From the NCBI RefSeq assembly GCF_905171765.1, contig NC_053398.1:43678323-43742322 (forward strand): 64,000 bases of DNA, read 5' to 3'. A program made the position numbers and the translations under genes. The notes beneath the pieces are model-generated. The model saw only the letters and a program-made list of their open reading frames with translations. It was not told the DNA's origin and did not search any database. This document shows, piece after piece, positions 25,201 through 40,200 of this stretch (positions within the stretch are counted from its first letter, which is position 1; every line of letters begins with the position of its first letter). The DNA comes from Bufo bufo. Its lineage: Eukaryota > Chordata > Amphibia > Anura > Bufonidae.

Positions 25201-28200
25201 TTTTTTTGTGATTAGTGGGTGTCTGGCCCAAGTCTTCCTAACAGATTATAATGATGGGACTCACTGTAGCACTGAACCCCTTTCAATAAAGTTACCCGAA
25301 AAGCAAGGCTTAGTTGAAATGGGATTTGCTGGAATACCAGACATAGTCACTTAAACATGGAGAGCGCTGCATCAACAAATACAAACACTGATGCTTTTTT
25401 CTGCTATTACTGGTAAATTACCAACATTTTGAATACATTTAAAGAGGCTCTGTCATCTGCATTACGCATATTGCCTGGTAGGGCTGATGACACTGACAAA
25501 AGCCATACCTTTCTTTCTCATGTCGGCGGTCCGATGTTGAAGAAAAATAAACTTTTAAAAATATGCAAATGAGGTATTTGAGCACTCAGAAGCGGGCTTA
25601 TGCCGTCCGAGCACTGCTTCAGCGACGCCCCGTTCCTTCCTAATGCTGGCCTTCTCCACTTAATCACGCCCCCATGCCTTTTGACCGGCGGGTCTAGCGC
25701 TGAGAACCAGCGCCTGCGCACACGTCGCCACTTTTGGGTTCAGTGAGGTGATGGCACGTGCACACTAGACATATTCACAAGCCGAGAAGGAAGGAAAATA
25801 TTGTGTGCGCACGCACCGTTATGGAGGCGAGTGCGCAGGCACTGGATCTCAGCGCTAGACCGACGGGTCTAGCGCTGTCAATCAAAAGGCATGGGGGTGT
25901 GATTAAGTGGAGAAGGCCAGCATTAGTAAGGAACGGGGGCGTCACTGAAGCAGTGCTTGGACGGCATAAGCCCACCTCCGAGTGCTGAAATACCTAATTT
26001 GCATATTTGTAAAAGCTTATTTTTCTTCAACACCAGACCGCCGACATGAAAAAGAAAGGTATGGCATTTGTCAGCATCATAAGCCTTTGTGACAAGACAC
26101 AAGATTATTTTTTTTTAACCATCTAACCTGTAGATATTGTAAATTGGAACGGTTTTGTCTGCAATTATCCTGCAACCTTTTTTTTTAGATAAATCCATGT
26201 GTCACTGCAAAAGCATTATAAAGGATAATGTTTGAATATGCCAATCAAATAAACTATTTATAAATGTGGGCAAAACTCATCAAGTAAATGTATAAATGAG
26301 AAAATAGCCCTGCGTTCAATGGGTTGGTCACTTTGGGGAAAATTGAGCTGAAAGTGCGGAAAACATATATGCATCTTATTTACTAACTTTGTAGCGGTCT
26401 GTGGTCAGGATTAGAGTTCAGTTACTAGAACTGTTCTGAGTTGAATAGGAATGGATCAGAAACTGGTCAAAGTCAATAGCGCAAAAGAGATTAGACAAGA
26501 GTGGTCAGTAGTCAGCCAGAGTCAGGTACACAGATATCAGCAATAGACATGTAAGCCAGAGCTCTGAATACAGGTATCAGCAATAGAGAGATTAGACTAG
26601 TATAGTCAGTAGTCAACCAGAGCTTGTTGGAAAGGTATCTGCAATAAAGGGATTAAAGAAGCATGGTTGGTAGTCAGTCAGGGTTTGGTGGACACGTATC
26701 TGAAGTAGTGGGATTAGACAAGTATGGTCCGAATTCAGCCAGGGCTTGGTGGAAAGGTATCTGCAATAGTGGAATTAGACAAGCATGGTCGGTAGTCAGT
26801 CAGGGCTTGGTGGAAAGTTATCTGCAGTAGTGGGATTGGACAAGCATGGTCGGTAGTCAGTCAGGGCTTGGTGGAAAGTTATCTGCAGTAGTGGGATTGG
26901 ACAAGCATGGTCGTAGTCAGTCAGGGCTTGGTGGGCAGGTGCCTGCAGTAGTGGGGTTAGACAAGCATGGTTGGTAGTCAGCCAGGGCTGGGTGGACAGG
27001 TATCAGAAATAGAGGGACTAGACTAGTATAGTCAGTAGTCAGCCAGAGCTTGTTGGAAAGGTATCTGCTATAGTGGGATTAGACAAGCATGGTCAGAATT
27101 CATCAAGGGCTTGATGGAAAGGAATCTGCAATAGTGGGATTGGACAAGCATCATTGCTAGTTAGCCAGGGCTTGGTGGAAAGGAATCTGCAATAGTGGGA
27201 TTAGACAAGCATGGTCGGTAGTCAGTCAGAGCTTGGTGGAAGTGTATCTGCAGTAGTGGGATTACACAAACATGGTCGGTAGTCAGCCAGGGCTGGGTAA
27301 CAGGTATCTGCAGTAGTGGATTTGGACAAGTATGTTTGTTAGTCAGACAGAGCTCTGTATACAGATATAAACAACAGTTAGAGGAGACATGTGTAGTCAG
27401 TAGTCAGCCACAGCTTGAGGTACAGCTATTGTCAATAGAAGGATTAGATTAAAGTACTCAGTAGTCAGCCAGAGTTCTGTATACAGGTAGTGTATTAGCA
27501 ATGTAGAAAATTTTAAGATATTGGCATAGTGAAAACCTATCCAAAGTTCACTCCACGTAATAGCATCAATTGTTATAGAGGATGGAAGCAGAGTAGTAAC
27601 GAGCTCTAGCTACTTCGAAGCACCACCCAGGGACAACTGAACCAGGCATTTTGAGCAATAAACCCAACTTACAAAAAATATTCATCATCCTTTTCCTTCC
27701 TTTAAGAACACAAATTCTGTGGGATTCTGCTCTAAGGTTCAATTAAAATTTACCTAAAAATGTTCCCATTCGTAGGATAGCCCATAGGTGTAACTTATGC
27801 CATCAGTAGAGCACTGAGTACAAAGGCTTAATTTTCATGTTATGTACAGTATGTTCCTCATCTCTCAGATTTATTTGCTGCCTCTGTACATGGCTAGTAA
27901 TTGCCCATGATCAGAGATAATCAGAGCAGAAAGGTCAGCCATGGAAAAGAGAAAAACTGGTTATTTTTCTGTGTCACATAAGCATATTGATAAAAAACCA
28001 ATGTGTAATTAGTTACTTTAACAAAGGATATTTAATACCAGTTTCTATTAGCGTCCTTGAGGCATGTAAAGCATTTTGTATTTTGGGGTAAAACTGGGAA
28101 TTTTTTGCATAATGATATTTCAAATTTGTTTGTTTCATTTTCTCACCATTGGGGATTGGATTACCAGAAAACATATGATCTCTGAGTTCATCTCTGTATG

Positions 28201-31200
28201 CGATGTTCTTGTATACAAATCCCCAAAAACAGACTTAACATTCTTATAAGAAGACATAGATCATGTATTTTCTGTGTATTCTCAGTGTATTTTAGAGAAT
28301 ATTCTTTATTGTCATCAAAGGCAGAACAGGTTTCTATGATAACTACCCTAACCAATCCAGTATTTTATAAATCAAGATTCAATGACAGTAGTGAGTCTAA
28401 GCATCGAACCCCCACTGACTGCATACTGAAGACCTATCCAAAAGATAGATCATCAGTATTGAAGACTCGGTCAACGCCTTTAAGAAGGTTCAGGAAAAGT
28501 TGAGATCACAATTGTAATGATGCATTGAACATAAAAACACCATTATCCACCATAAACTGACAAAAACTTATGTCAGTTCTTGGTACTTGCTGCAAACCAT
28601 TTGATCTTGCAGGGAAGAATAAGTGACATGCTTCTCCTTAACTAGAAAATTCTGGCAAATAAACCTACTGAAACAATATATCATTAAGCCAATTGTCACT
28701 TAATTTTTTCTTATTATTATAATTTACAGCACCAACAACTACAACAGCCACAATTACGCCAACTACGACAATTACAATACCAGTTATTGGCTCTACTAGC
28801 ACAGTTACGACCCACACCCCCTCTACATCCTACACAACAAAAAGCACTACTCACTCAACACCACCAATACCTGTAACTCCTACCATTACTACACATTCAA
28901 CTTCTACATCTCCTACACCTACAACAAAAACTCCAAGCACTACTAGCACAGTTACCACCCACACCCCCTCTACATCCTCCACAACAAAAAGCACTACTCA
29001 CTCAACACCACCAATACTTGTAACTCCTACTACCATTACTACACATTCAACTTCTACATCTCCTACACCTACTACCAAAACTCCAAGTACTACTAGCACA
29101 GTTACCACCCACACCACCTCTACATCCTTCACAACAAAGAGCACGACTCACTCAACACCACCAATACCTGTAACTCCTACCATTACTACACATTCAACTT
29201 CTACATCTCCTACACCTACAACCAAAACTCCAAGCACTACTAGCACAGTTACCACCCACGCCCCCTCTACATCCTCCACAACAAAAAGCACTACTCACTC
29301 AACACCACCAATACCTTTAACTCCTACAATTACTACACATTCAACTTCTACATCTCCTAAACCAACAAAAATAATTTCTAGCACAATTACAATTACCACC
29401 CACACCCCCTCTACATCCACCACAACAAAAAGCACTACTCACTCAACACCACCAATACCTGTGACTCCTACTACCATTACTACACATTCAACTTCTACAT
29501 TTCTTACACCTACAACGAAAAGTCCAAGCACTTCTAGCACAGTTACCACCCACACCCCCTCTACATCCTCCTCAACAAAAAGCACAACTCACTCAACACC
29601 ACCAATACCTGTAACTCCTACCATTACTACACATTCAACTTCTACATCTTCTACACCTACAACAAAAACTCCAAGCACTACTAGCACATTTACCACCCAC
29701 ACCCCCTCTACATCCTCCACAACAAAAAGCACAACTCACTCAACACCAACAATACCTGTAACTCCTACTACCATTACTACACATTCAACTTCTACATTTC
29801 CTACACCTACAATGAAAAGTCCAATCACTACTAGCACAGTTACCACCCACACCCCCTCTACATCCTCCTCAACAAAAAGCACTACTCAGTCAACACCACC
29901 AATACCTATAACCCCTACTACCATTAATACACATTCAACTTCTACATCTCCTACACCTACAACAAAAACTTCAAGCACTACTAGCACAGTTACCACCCAC
30001 ACCCCCTCTACATCCTACACAACAAAAAGCACTACTCATTCAACAGCAACAATACCTGCATCTCCTACTACCATCACTACTCATTCAACTTCTACATCTC
30101 CTACACCTACACCGAAAACTCCTAGCACTACTAGCACAGTTACCACCCACACCCCCTCTACATCCTCCACAACAAAAAGCACTACTCATTCAACATCAAC
30201 AATACCTTCAACTCCTACTACTATAACTACACATTCAACTTCTACATCTCCTACACCTACAACAAAAGCTGCAAGCACTACTAGCACAGTTACAACCCAC
30301 ACTCCCTCTACATCCTCCACAACAAAAAGCACTACTCACTTAACGACAACAATACCTGTAACTCCTACTACCATTACTACACAATCAACTTCTACATCTC
30401 CTATACCTACAACGAAAACTCCAAGCACTACTAGCACATTTACCACGCACACACCCTCTACATCCTCCACAACAAAAAGCACTACTCACTCAACACCACC
30501 AATACATGTAACTCCTACTACCATTACTACACATTCAACTTCTACATCTCCTACACCTACAACCAAAACTCCAAGCACTACTAGCACAGTAACCACCGAC
30601 ATCCCCTCTACATCCTACACAACAAAAAGCACTACTCAATCAACACCAACAATACCTGTAACCCCTACTACCATTACTACACATTCAACTTCTACATCTC
30701 CTACACCTACAACCAAAACTTCAAGCACTACTAGCCCAGTTACCACCCACACATCCTCTACATCCTCCACAACAAAAAGCACAACTCACTCAACAACAAC
30801 AATACCTGTAACTCCTACTACCCTTACTACACATTCAACTTCTACATCTGCTACACCTACAACGAAAACTCCAAGCACTACTAGCACAGTTACCACCCAC
30901 ACCCCCTCTACATCCTCCACAACAAAGAGCACTACTCACTCAACACCACCAATTCCTTTAACTCCTACTACCATTACTACACATTCAACTTCTACATCTC
31001 CTACACCTACAACTAAAACTCCGAGCACTACTAGCACAGTTACCACCCACACCCCCTCTACATCCTCCACAACAAAGAGCACTACTCACTCAACACCAAC
31101 AATACCTGTAACTCCTACCATAACTACACATTCAACTTCTACATCTCCTACACCTACAACAAAAGCTCCAAGCACTACTAGCACAGTTACCACCCAGACC

Positions 31201-34200
31201 CCCTCTACATCCTCCACAACAAAAAGCACTACTCACTCAACACCAACAATACCTGTAACTCCTACCATAACTACACATTCAACTTCTACATCTCCTACAC
31301 CTACAACAAAAGCTCCAAGCACTACTAGCACAGTTACCACCCACACCCCCTCTACATCCTCCACAACAAAAAGCACTACTCATTCAGCATCAACAATACC
31401 TGCAACTCCTACTACCATTAATACACATTCAACTTCTACATCTCCTACACCTACAACTAAAACTTCTAGCACTACTAGCACAGTTACCACCCACACCCCC
31501 TCAACATCCTCCACAACAAAAAGCACTACTCATTCAACATCAACAATACCTGCAACTCCTACTACTATAACTACACATTCAACTTCTACATCTCCTACAC
31601 CTACAACAAAAACTCCAAGCACTACTAGCACAGTAACCACCCACATCCCCTCTACATCCATCACAACAAAAAGCACTACTCACTCAACACCAACAATACC
31701 TGTAACTCCTACTACTTTCACTACTCATTCAACTTCTACATCTCCTACACCTACAACCAAAACTCCAAGCACTACTAGCACAGTTACCACCCACACCCCC
31801 TCTACATCCTCCACAACAAAAAGCACTACTCATTCAACATCAACAATACCTGCAACTCCTACTACCATTACTACACATTCAACTTCTACATCTCCTACAC
31901 CAACAACCAAAATTCCAAGCACTACTAGCACAGTTACCACCCACACCCCCTCTACATCCATCACAACAAAAAGCACTACTCACTCAACACCAACAATACC
32001 TGTAACTCCTACCATTACTACACATTCAACTTCTACATCTCCTACACCTACAACCAAAACTCCAAGCACTACTAGCACAGTTACCACGCACACCCCCTCT
32101 ACATCCTCCACAACAAAAAGCACTACTCATTCAACATCAACAATACCTGCAACTCCTACTACCATTACTACACATTCAACTTCTACATCTCCTACACCAA
32201 CAACCAAAATTCCAAGCACTACTAGCACAGTTACCACCCACACCCCCTCTACATCCATCACAACAAAAAGCACTACACACTCAACACCAACAATACCTGT
32301 AACTCCTATCATTACTACTCATTCAACGTCTACATCTCCTACACCTACAACCAAAACTCCAAGCACTACTAGCACAGTTACCACCCACACCCCCTCTACA
32401 TCCTCCACAACAAAAAGCACTACTCATTCAACATCAACAATACCTGCAACTCCTACTACCATTACTACACTTTCAACTTCTACATCTCCTACACCAACAA
32501 CCAAAATTCCAAGCACTACTAGACCAGTTACCACCCACACCCCCTCTACATCCATCACAACAAAAAGCACTACACACTCAACACCAACAATACCTGTAAC
32601 TCCTACCATTACTACTCATTCAAAGTCTACATCTCCTACACCTACAACCAAAACTCCAAGCACTACTAGCACAGTTACCACCCACACCCCCTCTACATCC
32701 TCCACAACAAAAAGCACTACTCATTCAACATCAACAATACTTGCAACTCCTACTACTATAACTACACATTCAACTTCTACATCTCCTACACCTACAACAA
32801 AAACTCAAAGCACTACTAGCACAGTTACCACCCACACCACCTCTACATCCTTTACAACAAAAAGCACTACTCACTTAACACCACCAATACCTTTAACTCC
32901 TACCATTACTACACATTCAACTTCTACATCTCCTACACCTACAACCAAAACTCCAAGCACTACTAGCACAGTTACCACCCACACCCCCTCTACATCCTCC
33001 ACAACAATAAGCACTACTCATTCAACATCAACAATACCTGCAACTCCTACTACCATTACTACACATTCAACTTCTACATCTCCTAAACCTACAACCAAAA
33101 CTCCAAGCACTACTAGCACAGTTACCACCCACACCCCCTCTACATCCTCCACAACAAAAAGCACTACTCATTCAACATCAACAATACCTGCAACTCCTAC
33201 TACCATTACTACACATTCAACTTCTACATCTGCTACACCAACAACCAAAATTCCAAGCACTACTAGCACAGTTACCACCCACACCCCCTCTACATCCTCC
33301 ACAACAAAAAGCACTACTCATTCAACATCAACAATACCTGCAACTCCTACTACTATAACTACACATTCAACTTCTACATCTCCTACACCTACAACCAAAA
33401 CTCCAAGCACTACTAGCACAGTTACCACCCACACCCCCTCTACATCCTCCACAACAATAAGCACTACTCATTCAACATCAACAATACCTGCAACTCCTAC
33501 TACCATTACTACACATTCAACTTCTACATCTCCTACACCTACAACCAAAACTCCAAGCACTACTAGAACAGTTACCACCCACACCCCCTCTACATCCTCC
33601 ACAACAAAAAGCACTACTCACTTAACGACAACAATACCTGTAACTCCTACTACCATTACTACACAATCAACTTCTACATCTCCTACACCTACAACTAAAA
33701 CTCCAAGCACTACTAGCACAGTTACCACCCACACCCCCTCAACATCCTCCACAACAAAAAGCACTACTTATTCAACATCAACAATACCTGCAACTCCTAC
33801 TACTATAACTTCACATTCAACTTCTACATCTCCTACACCTACAACAAAAACTCCAAGCACTACTAGCACAGTTACCACCCACACCCCCTCTACATCCATC
33901 ACAACAAAAAGCACTACTCACTCAACACCAACAATACCTGTAACTCCTACTACTTTCACTACTCATTCAACTTCTACATCTCCTACACCTACAACCAAAA
34001 CTCCAAGCACTACTAGCACAGTTACCACCCACACCCCCTCTACATCCTCCACAACAAAAAGCACTACTCATTCAACATCAACAATACCTGCAACTCCTAC
34101 TACCATTACTACACATTCAACTTCTACATCTCCTACACCAACAACCAAAATTCCAAGCACTACTAGCACAGTTACCACCCACACCCCCTCTACATCCATC

Positions 34201-37200
34201 ACAACAAAAAGGAGTACACACTCAACACCAACAATACCTGTAACTCCTACCATTACTACTCATTCAACGTCTACATCTCCTACACCTACAACCAAAACTC
34301 CAAGCACTACTAGCACAGTTACCACCCACACCCCCTCTACATCCTCCACAACAAAAAGCACTACTCATTCAACATCAACAATACCTGCAACTCCTACTAC
34401 CATTACTACACATTCAACTTCTACATCTCCTACACCTACAACCAAAACTCCAAGCACTACTAGCACAGTTACCACCCACACCCCCTCTACATCCTACACA
34501 ACAAAAAGCACTACTTATTCAACATCAACAATACCTGCAACTCCTACTACTATAACTACACATTCAACTTCTACATCTCCTACACCTACAACAAAAACTC
34601 AAAGCACTACTAGAACAGTTACCACCCACACCACCTCTACATCCTTTACAACAAAAAGCACTACTCACTCAACACCACCAATACCTTTAACTCCTACCAT
34701 TACTACACATTCAACTTTTACATCTCCTACACCTACAACCAAAACTCCAAGCACTACTAGCACAGTTACCACCCACACCCCCTCTACATCCTCCACAACA
34801 ATAAGCACTACTCATTCAACATCAACAATACCTGCAACTCCTACTACCATTACTACACATTCAACTTCTACATCTCCTAAACCTACAACCAAAACTCCAA
34901 GCACTACTAGCACAGTTACCACCCACACCCCCTCTACATCCTCCACAACAAAAAGCACTACTCATTCAACATCAACAATACCTGCAACTCCTACTACCAT
35001 TACTACACATTCAACTTCTACATCTCCTACACCAACAACCAAAATTCCAAGCACTACTAGCACAGTTACCACCGACACCCCCTCTACATCCATCACAACA
35101 AAAAGCACTACACACTCAACACCAACAATACCTGTAACTCCTACCATTACTACTCATTCAACGTCTACATCTCCTACACCTACAACCAAAACTCCAAGCA
35201 CTACTAGCACAGTTACTACCCACACCCCCTCTACATCCTCCACAACAAAAAGCACTACTCACTTAACGACAACAATACCTGTAACTTCTACTACCATTAC
35301 TACACATTCAACTTCTACATCTCCTACACCTACAACTAAAACTCCAAGCACTACTAGCACAGTTACCACCCACACCCCCTCAACATCCTCCACAACAAAA
35401 AGCACTACTCATTCAACATCAACAATACCTGCAACTCCTACTACTATAACTACACATTCAACTTCTACATCTCCTACACCTACAACCAAAACTCCAAGCA
35501 CTACTAGCACAGTTACCACCCACACCCCCTCTACATCCATCACAACAAAAAGCACTACTCACTCAACACCAACAATACCTGTAACTCCTACTACTTTCAC
35601 TACTCATTCAACTTCTACATCTCCTACACCTACAACCAAAACTCCAAGCACTACTAGCACAGTTACCACCCACACCCCCTCTACATCCTCCACAACAAAA
35701 AGCACTACTCATTCAACATCAACAATACCTGCAACTCCTACTACCATTACTACACATTCAACTTCTACATCTCCTACACCTAAAACCAAAACTCCAAGCA
35801 CTACTAGCACAGTTACCACCCACACCCCCTCTACATCCTCCACAACAATAAGCACTACTCATTCAACATCAACAATACCTGCAACTCCTACTACCATTAC
35901 TATACATTCAACTTCTACATCTCCTACACCTACAACCAAAACTCCAAGCACTACTAGCACAGTTACCACCCACACCCCCTCTACATCCTCCACAACAAAA
36001 AGCACTACTCATTCAACATCAACAATACCTGCAACTCCTACTACCATTACTACACATTCAACTTCTACATCTCCTACACCAACAACTAAAATTCCAAGCA
36101 CTACTAGCACAGTTACCACCCACACCCCCTCTACATCCATCACAACAAAAAGCACTACACACTCAACACCAACAATACCTGTAACTCCTACCATTACTAC
36201 TCATTCAACGTCTACATCTCCTACACCTACAACCAAAACTCCAAGCACTACTAGCACAGTTACCACCCACACCCCCTCTACATCCTCCACAACAAAAAGC
36301 ACTACTCACTTAACGACAACAATACCTGTAACTTCTACTACCATTACTACACATTCAACTTCTACATCTCCTACACCTACAACTAAAACTCCAAGCACTA
36401 CTAGCACAGTTACCACCCACACCCCCTCAACATCCTCCACAACAAAAAGCACTACTCATTCAACATCAACAATACCTGCAACTCCTACTACTATAACTAC
36501 ACATTCAACTTCTACATCTCCTACACCTACAACAAAAACTCCAAGCACTACTAGCACAGTTACCACCCACACCCCCTCTACATCCATCACAACAAAAAGC
36601 ACTACTCACTCAACACCAACAATACCTGTAACTCCTACTACTTTCACTACTCATTCAACTTCTACATCTCCTACACCTACAACCAAAACTCCAAGCACTA
36701 CTAGCACAGTTACCACCCACACCCCCTCTACATCCATCACAACAAAAAGCACTACTCACTCAACACCAACAATACCTGTAACTCCTACTACTTTCACTAC
36801 TCATTTAACTTCTACATCTCCTACACCTACAACCAAAACTCCAAGCACTACTAGCACATTTACCACGCACACACCCTCTACATCCTCCACAACAAAAAGC
36901 ACTACTCATTCAACATCAACAATACCTGAAACTCCTACTACCATTACTACACATTCAACTTCTACATCTCCTACACCTACAACCAAAACTCCAAGCACTA
37001 CTAGCACAGTTACCACCCACACCCCCTCTACATCCTCCACAACAAAAAGCACTACTCATTCAACATCAACAATACCTGCAACTTCTACTACCATTACTAC
37101 ACATTCAACTTCTACATCTCCTACACCAACAACCAAAATTCCAAGCACTACTAGCACAGTTACCACCCACACCCCCTCTACATCCTCCACAACAAAAAGC

Positions 37201-40200
37201 ACTACTCATTCAACATCAACAATACCTGCAACTCCTACTACCATTACTACACATTCAACTTCTACATCTCCTACACCAACAACTAAAATTCCAAGCACTA
37301 CTAGCACAGTTACCACCCACACCCCCTCTACATCCATCACAACAAAAAGCACTACACACTCAACACCAACAATACCTGTAACTCTTACCATTACTACTCA
37401 TTCAACGTCTACATCTCCTACACCTACAACCAAAACTCCAAGCACTACTAGCACAGTTACCACCCACACCCCCTCTACATCCTCCACAACAAAAAGCACT
37501 ACTCACTTAACGACAACAATACCTGTAACTTCTACTACCATTACTACACATTCAACTTCTACATCTCCTACACCTACAACTAAAACTCCAAGCACTACTA
37601 GCACAGTTACCACCCACACCCCCTCAACATCCTCCACAACAAAAAGCACTACTCATTCAACATCAACAATACCTGCAACTCCTACTACTATAACTACACA
37701 TTCAACTTCTACATCTCCTACACCTACAACAAAAACTCCAAGCACTACTAGCACAGTTACCACCCACACCCCCTCTACATCCATCACAACAAAAAGCACT
37801 ACTCACTCAACACCAACAATACCTGTAACTCCTACTACTTTCACTACTCATTCAACTTCTACATCTCCTACACCTACAACCAAAACTCCAAGCACTACTA
37901 GCACAGTTACCACCCACACCCCCTCTACATCCTCCACAACAAAAAGCACTACTCATTCAACATCAACAATACCTGCAACTCCTACTACCATTACTACACA
38001 TTCAACTTCTACATCTCCTACTCCAACAACCAAAATTCCAAGCACTACTAGCACAGTTACCACCCACACCCCCTCTACATCCATCACAACAAAAAGCACT
38101 ACACACTCAACACCAACAATACCTGTAACTCCTACCATTACTACTCATTCAACGTCTACATCTCCTACACCTACAACCAAAACTCCAAGCACTACTAGCA
38201 CAGTTACCACCCACACCCCCTCTACATCCTCCACAACAAAAAGCACTACTCATTCAACATCAACAATACCTGCAACTCCTACTACCATTACTACACATTC
38301 AACGTCTACATCTCCTACACCTAAAACCAAAACTCCAAGCACTACTAGCACAGTTACCACCCACACCCCCTCTACATCCTCCACAACAATAAGCACTACT
38401 CATTCAACATCCACAATACCTGCAACTCCTACTACCATTACTACACATTCAACTTCTACATCTCCTACACCTACAACCAAAACTCCAAGCACTACTAGCA
38501 CAGTTACCACCCACACCCCCTCTACATCCTCCACAACAAAAAGCACTACTCATTCAACATCCACAATACCTGCAACTCCTACTACCATTACTACACATTC
38601 AACTTCTACATCTCCTACACCAACAACCAAAATTCCAAGCACTACTAGCACAGTTACCACCCACACCCCCTCTACATCCCTCACAACAAAAAGCACTACA
38701 CACTCAACACCAACAATACCTGTAACTCCTACCATTAGTACTCATTTAACGTCTACATCTCCTACACCTACAACCAAAACTCCAAGCACTACTAGCACAG
38801 TTACCACCCACACCCCCTCTACATCCTCCACAACAAAAAGCACTACTCACTTAACGACAACAATACCTGTAACTTCTACTACCATTACTACACATTCAAC
38901 TTCTACATCTCCTACACCTACAACTAAAACTCCAAGCACTACGAGCACAGTTACCACCCACACCCCCTCAACATCCTCCACAACAAAAAGCACTACTCAT
39001 TCAACATCAACAATACCTGCAACTCCTACTACTATAACTACACATTCAACTTCTACATCTCCTACACCTACAACAAAAACTCCAAGCACTACTAGCACAG
39101 TTACCACCCACACCCCCTCTACATCCATCACAACAAAAAGCACTACTCACTCAACACCAACAATACCTTTAACTCCTACTACTTTCACTACTCATTCAAC
39201 TTCTACATCTCCTACACCTACAACCAAAACTCCAAGCACTACTAGCACAGTTACCACCCACACCCCCTCTACATCCTCCACAACAAAAAGCACTACTCAT
39301 TCAACATCAACAATACCTGCAACTCTTACTACCATTACTACACATTCAACTTCTACATCTCCTACACCTACAACCAAAACTCCAAGCACTACTAGCACAG
39401 TTACCACCCACACCCCCTCTACATCCTCCACAACAATAAGCACTACTCATTTAACATCAACAATACCTGCAACTCCTACTACCATTACTACACATTCAAC
39501 TTCTACATCTCCTACACCTACAACCAAAACTCCAAGCACTACTAGCACAGTTACCACCCACACCCCCTCTACATCCTCCACAACAAAAAGCACTACTCAT
39601 TCAACATCAACAATACCTGCAACTCCTACTACCATTACTACACATTCAACTTCTACATCTACTACACCAACAACCAAAATTCCAAGCACTACTAGCACAG
39701 TTACCACCCACACCCCCTCTACATCCATCACAACAAAAAGCACTACACACTCAACACCAACAATACCTGTAACTCCTACCATTACTACTTATTCAACGTC
39801 TACATCTCCTACACCTACAACCAAAACTCCAAGCACTACTAGCACAGTTACCACCCACACCCCCTCTACATCCTCCACAACAAAAAGCACTACTCACTTA
39901 ACGACAACAATACCTGTAACTCCTACTACCATTACTACACATTCAACTTCTACATCTCCTACACCTACAACTAAAACTCCAAGCACTACTAGCACAGTTA
40001 CCACCCACACCCCCTCAACATCCTCCACAACAAAAAGCACTACTCATTCAACATCAACTATACCTGCAACTCCTACTACTATAACTACACATTCAACTTC
40101 TACATCTCCCACACCTACAACAAAAACTCCAAGCACTACTAGCACAGTTACCACCCACACCCCCTCTACATCCATCACAACAAAAAGCACTACTCACTCA

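Noticed and set aside
25518..25988. Open frames with RRRW/KRHGGVIKWRRPAL-type peptides on both strands
   Set aside because: Both come from the inverted arms of the element at 25,445-26,090; not protein-coding.
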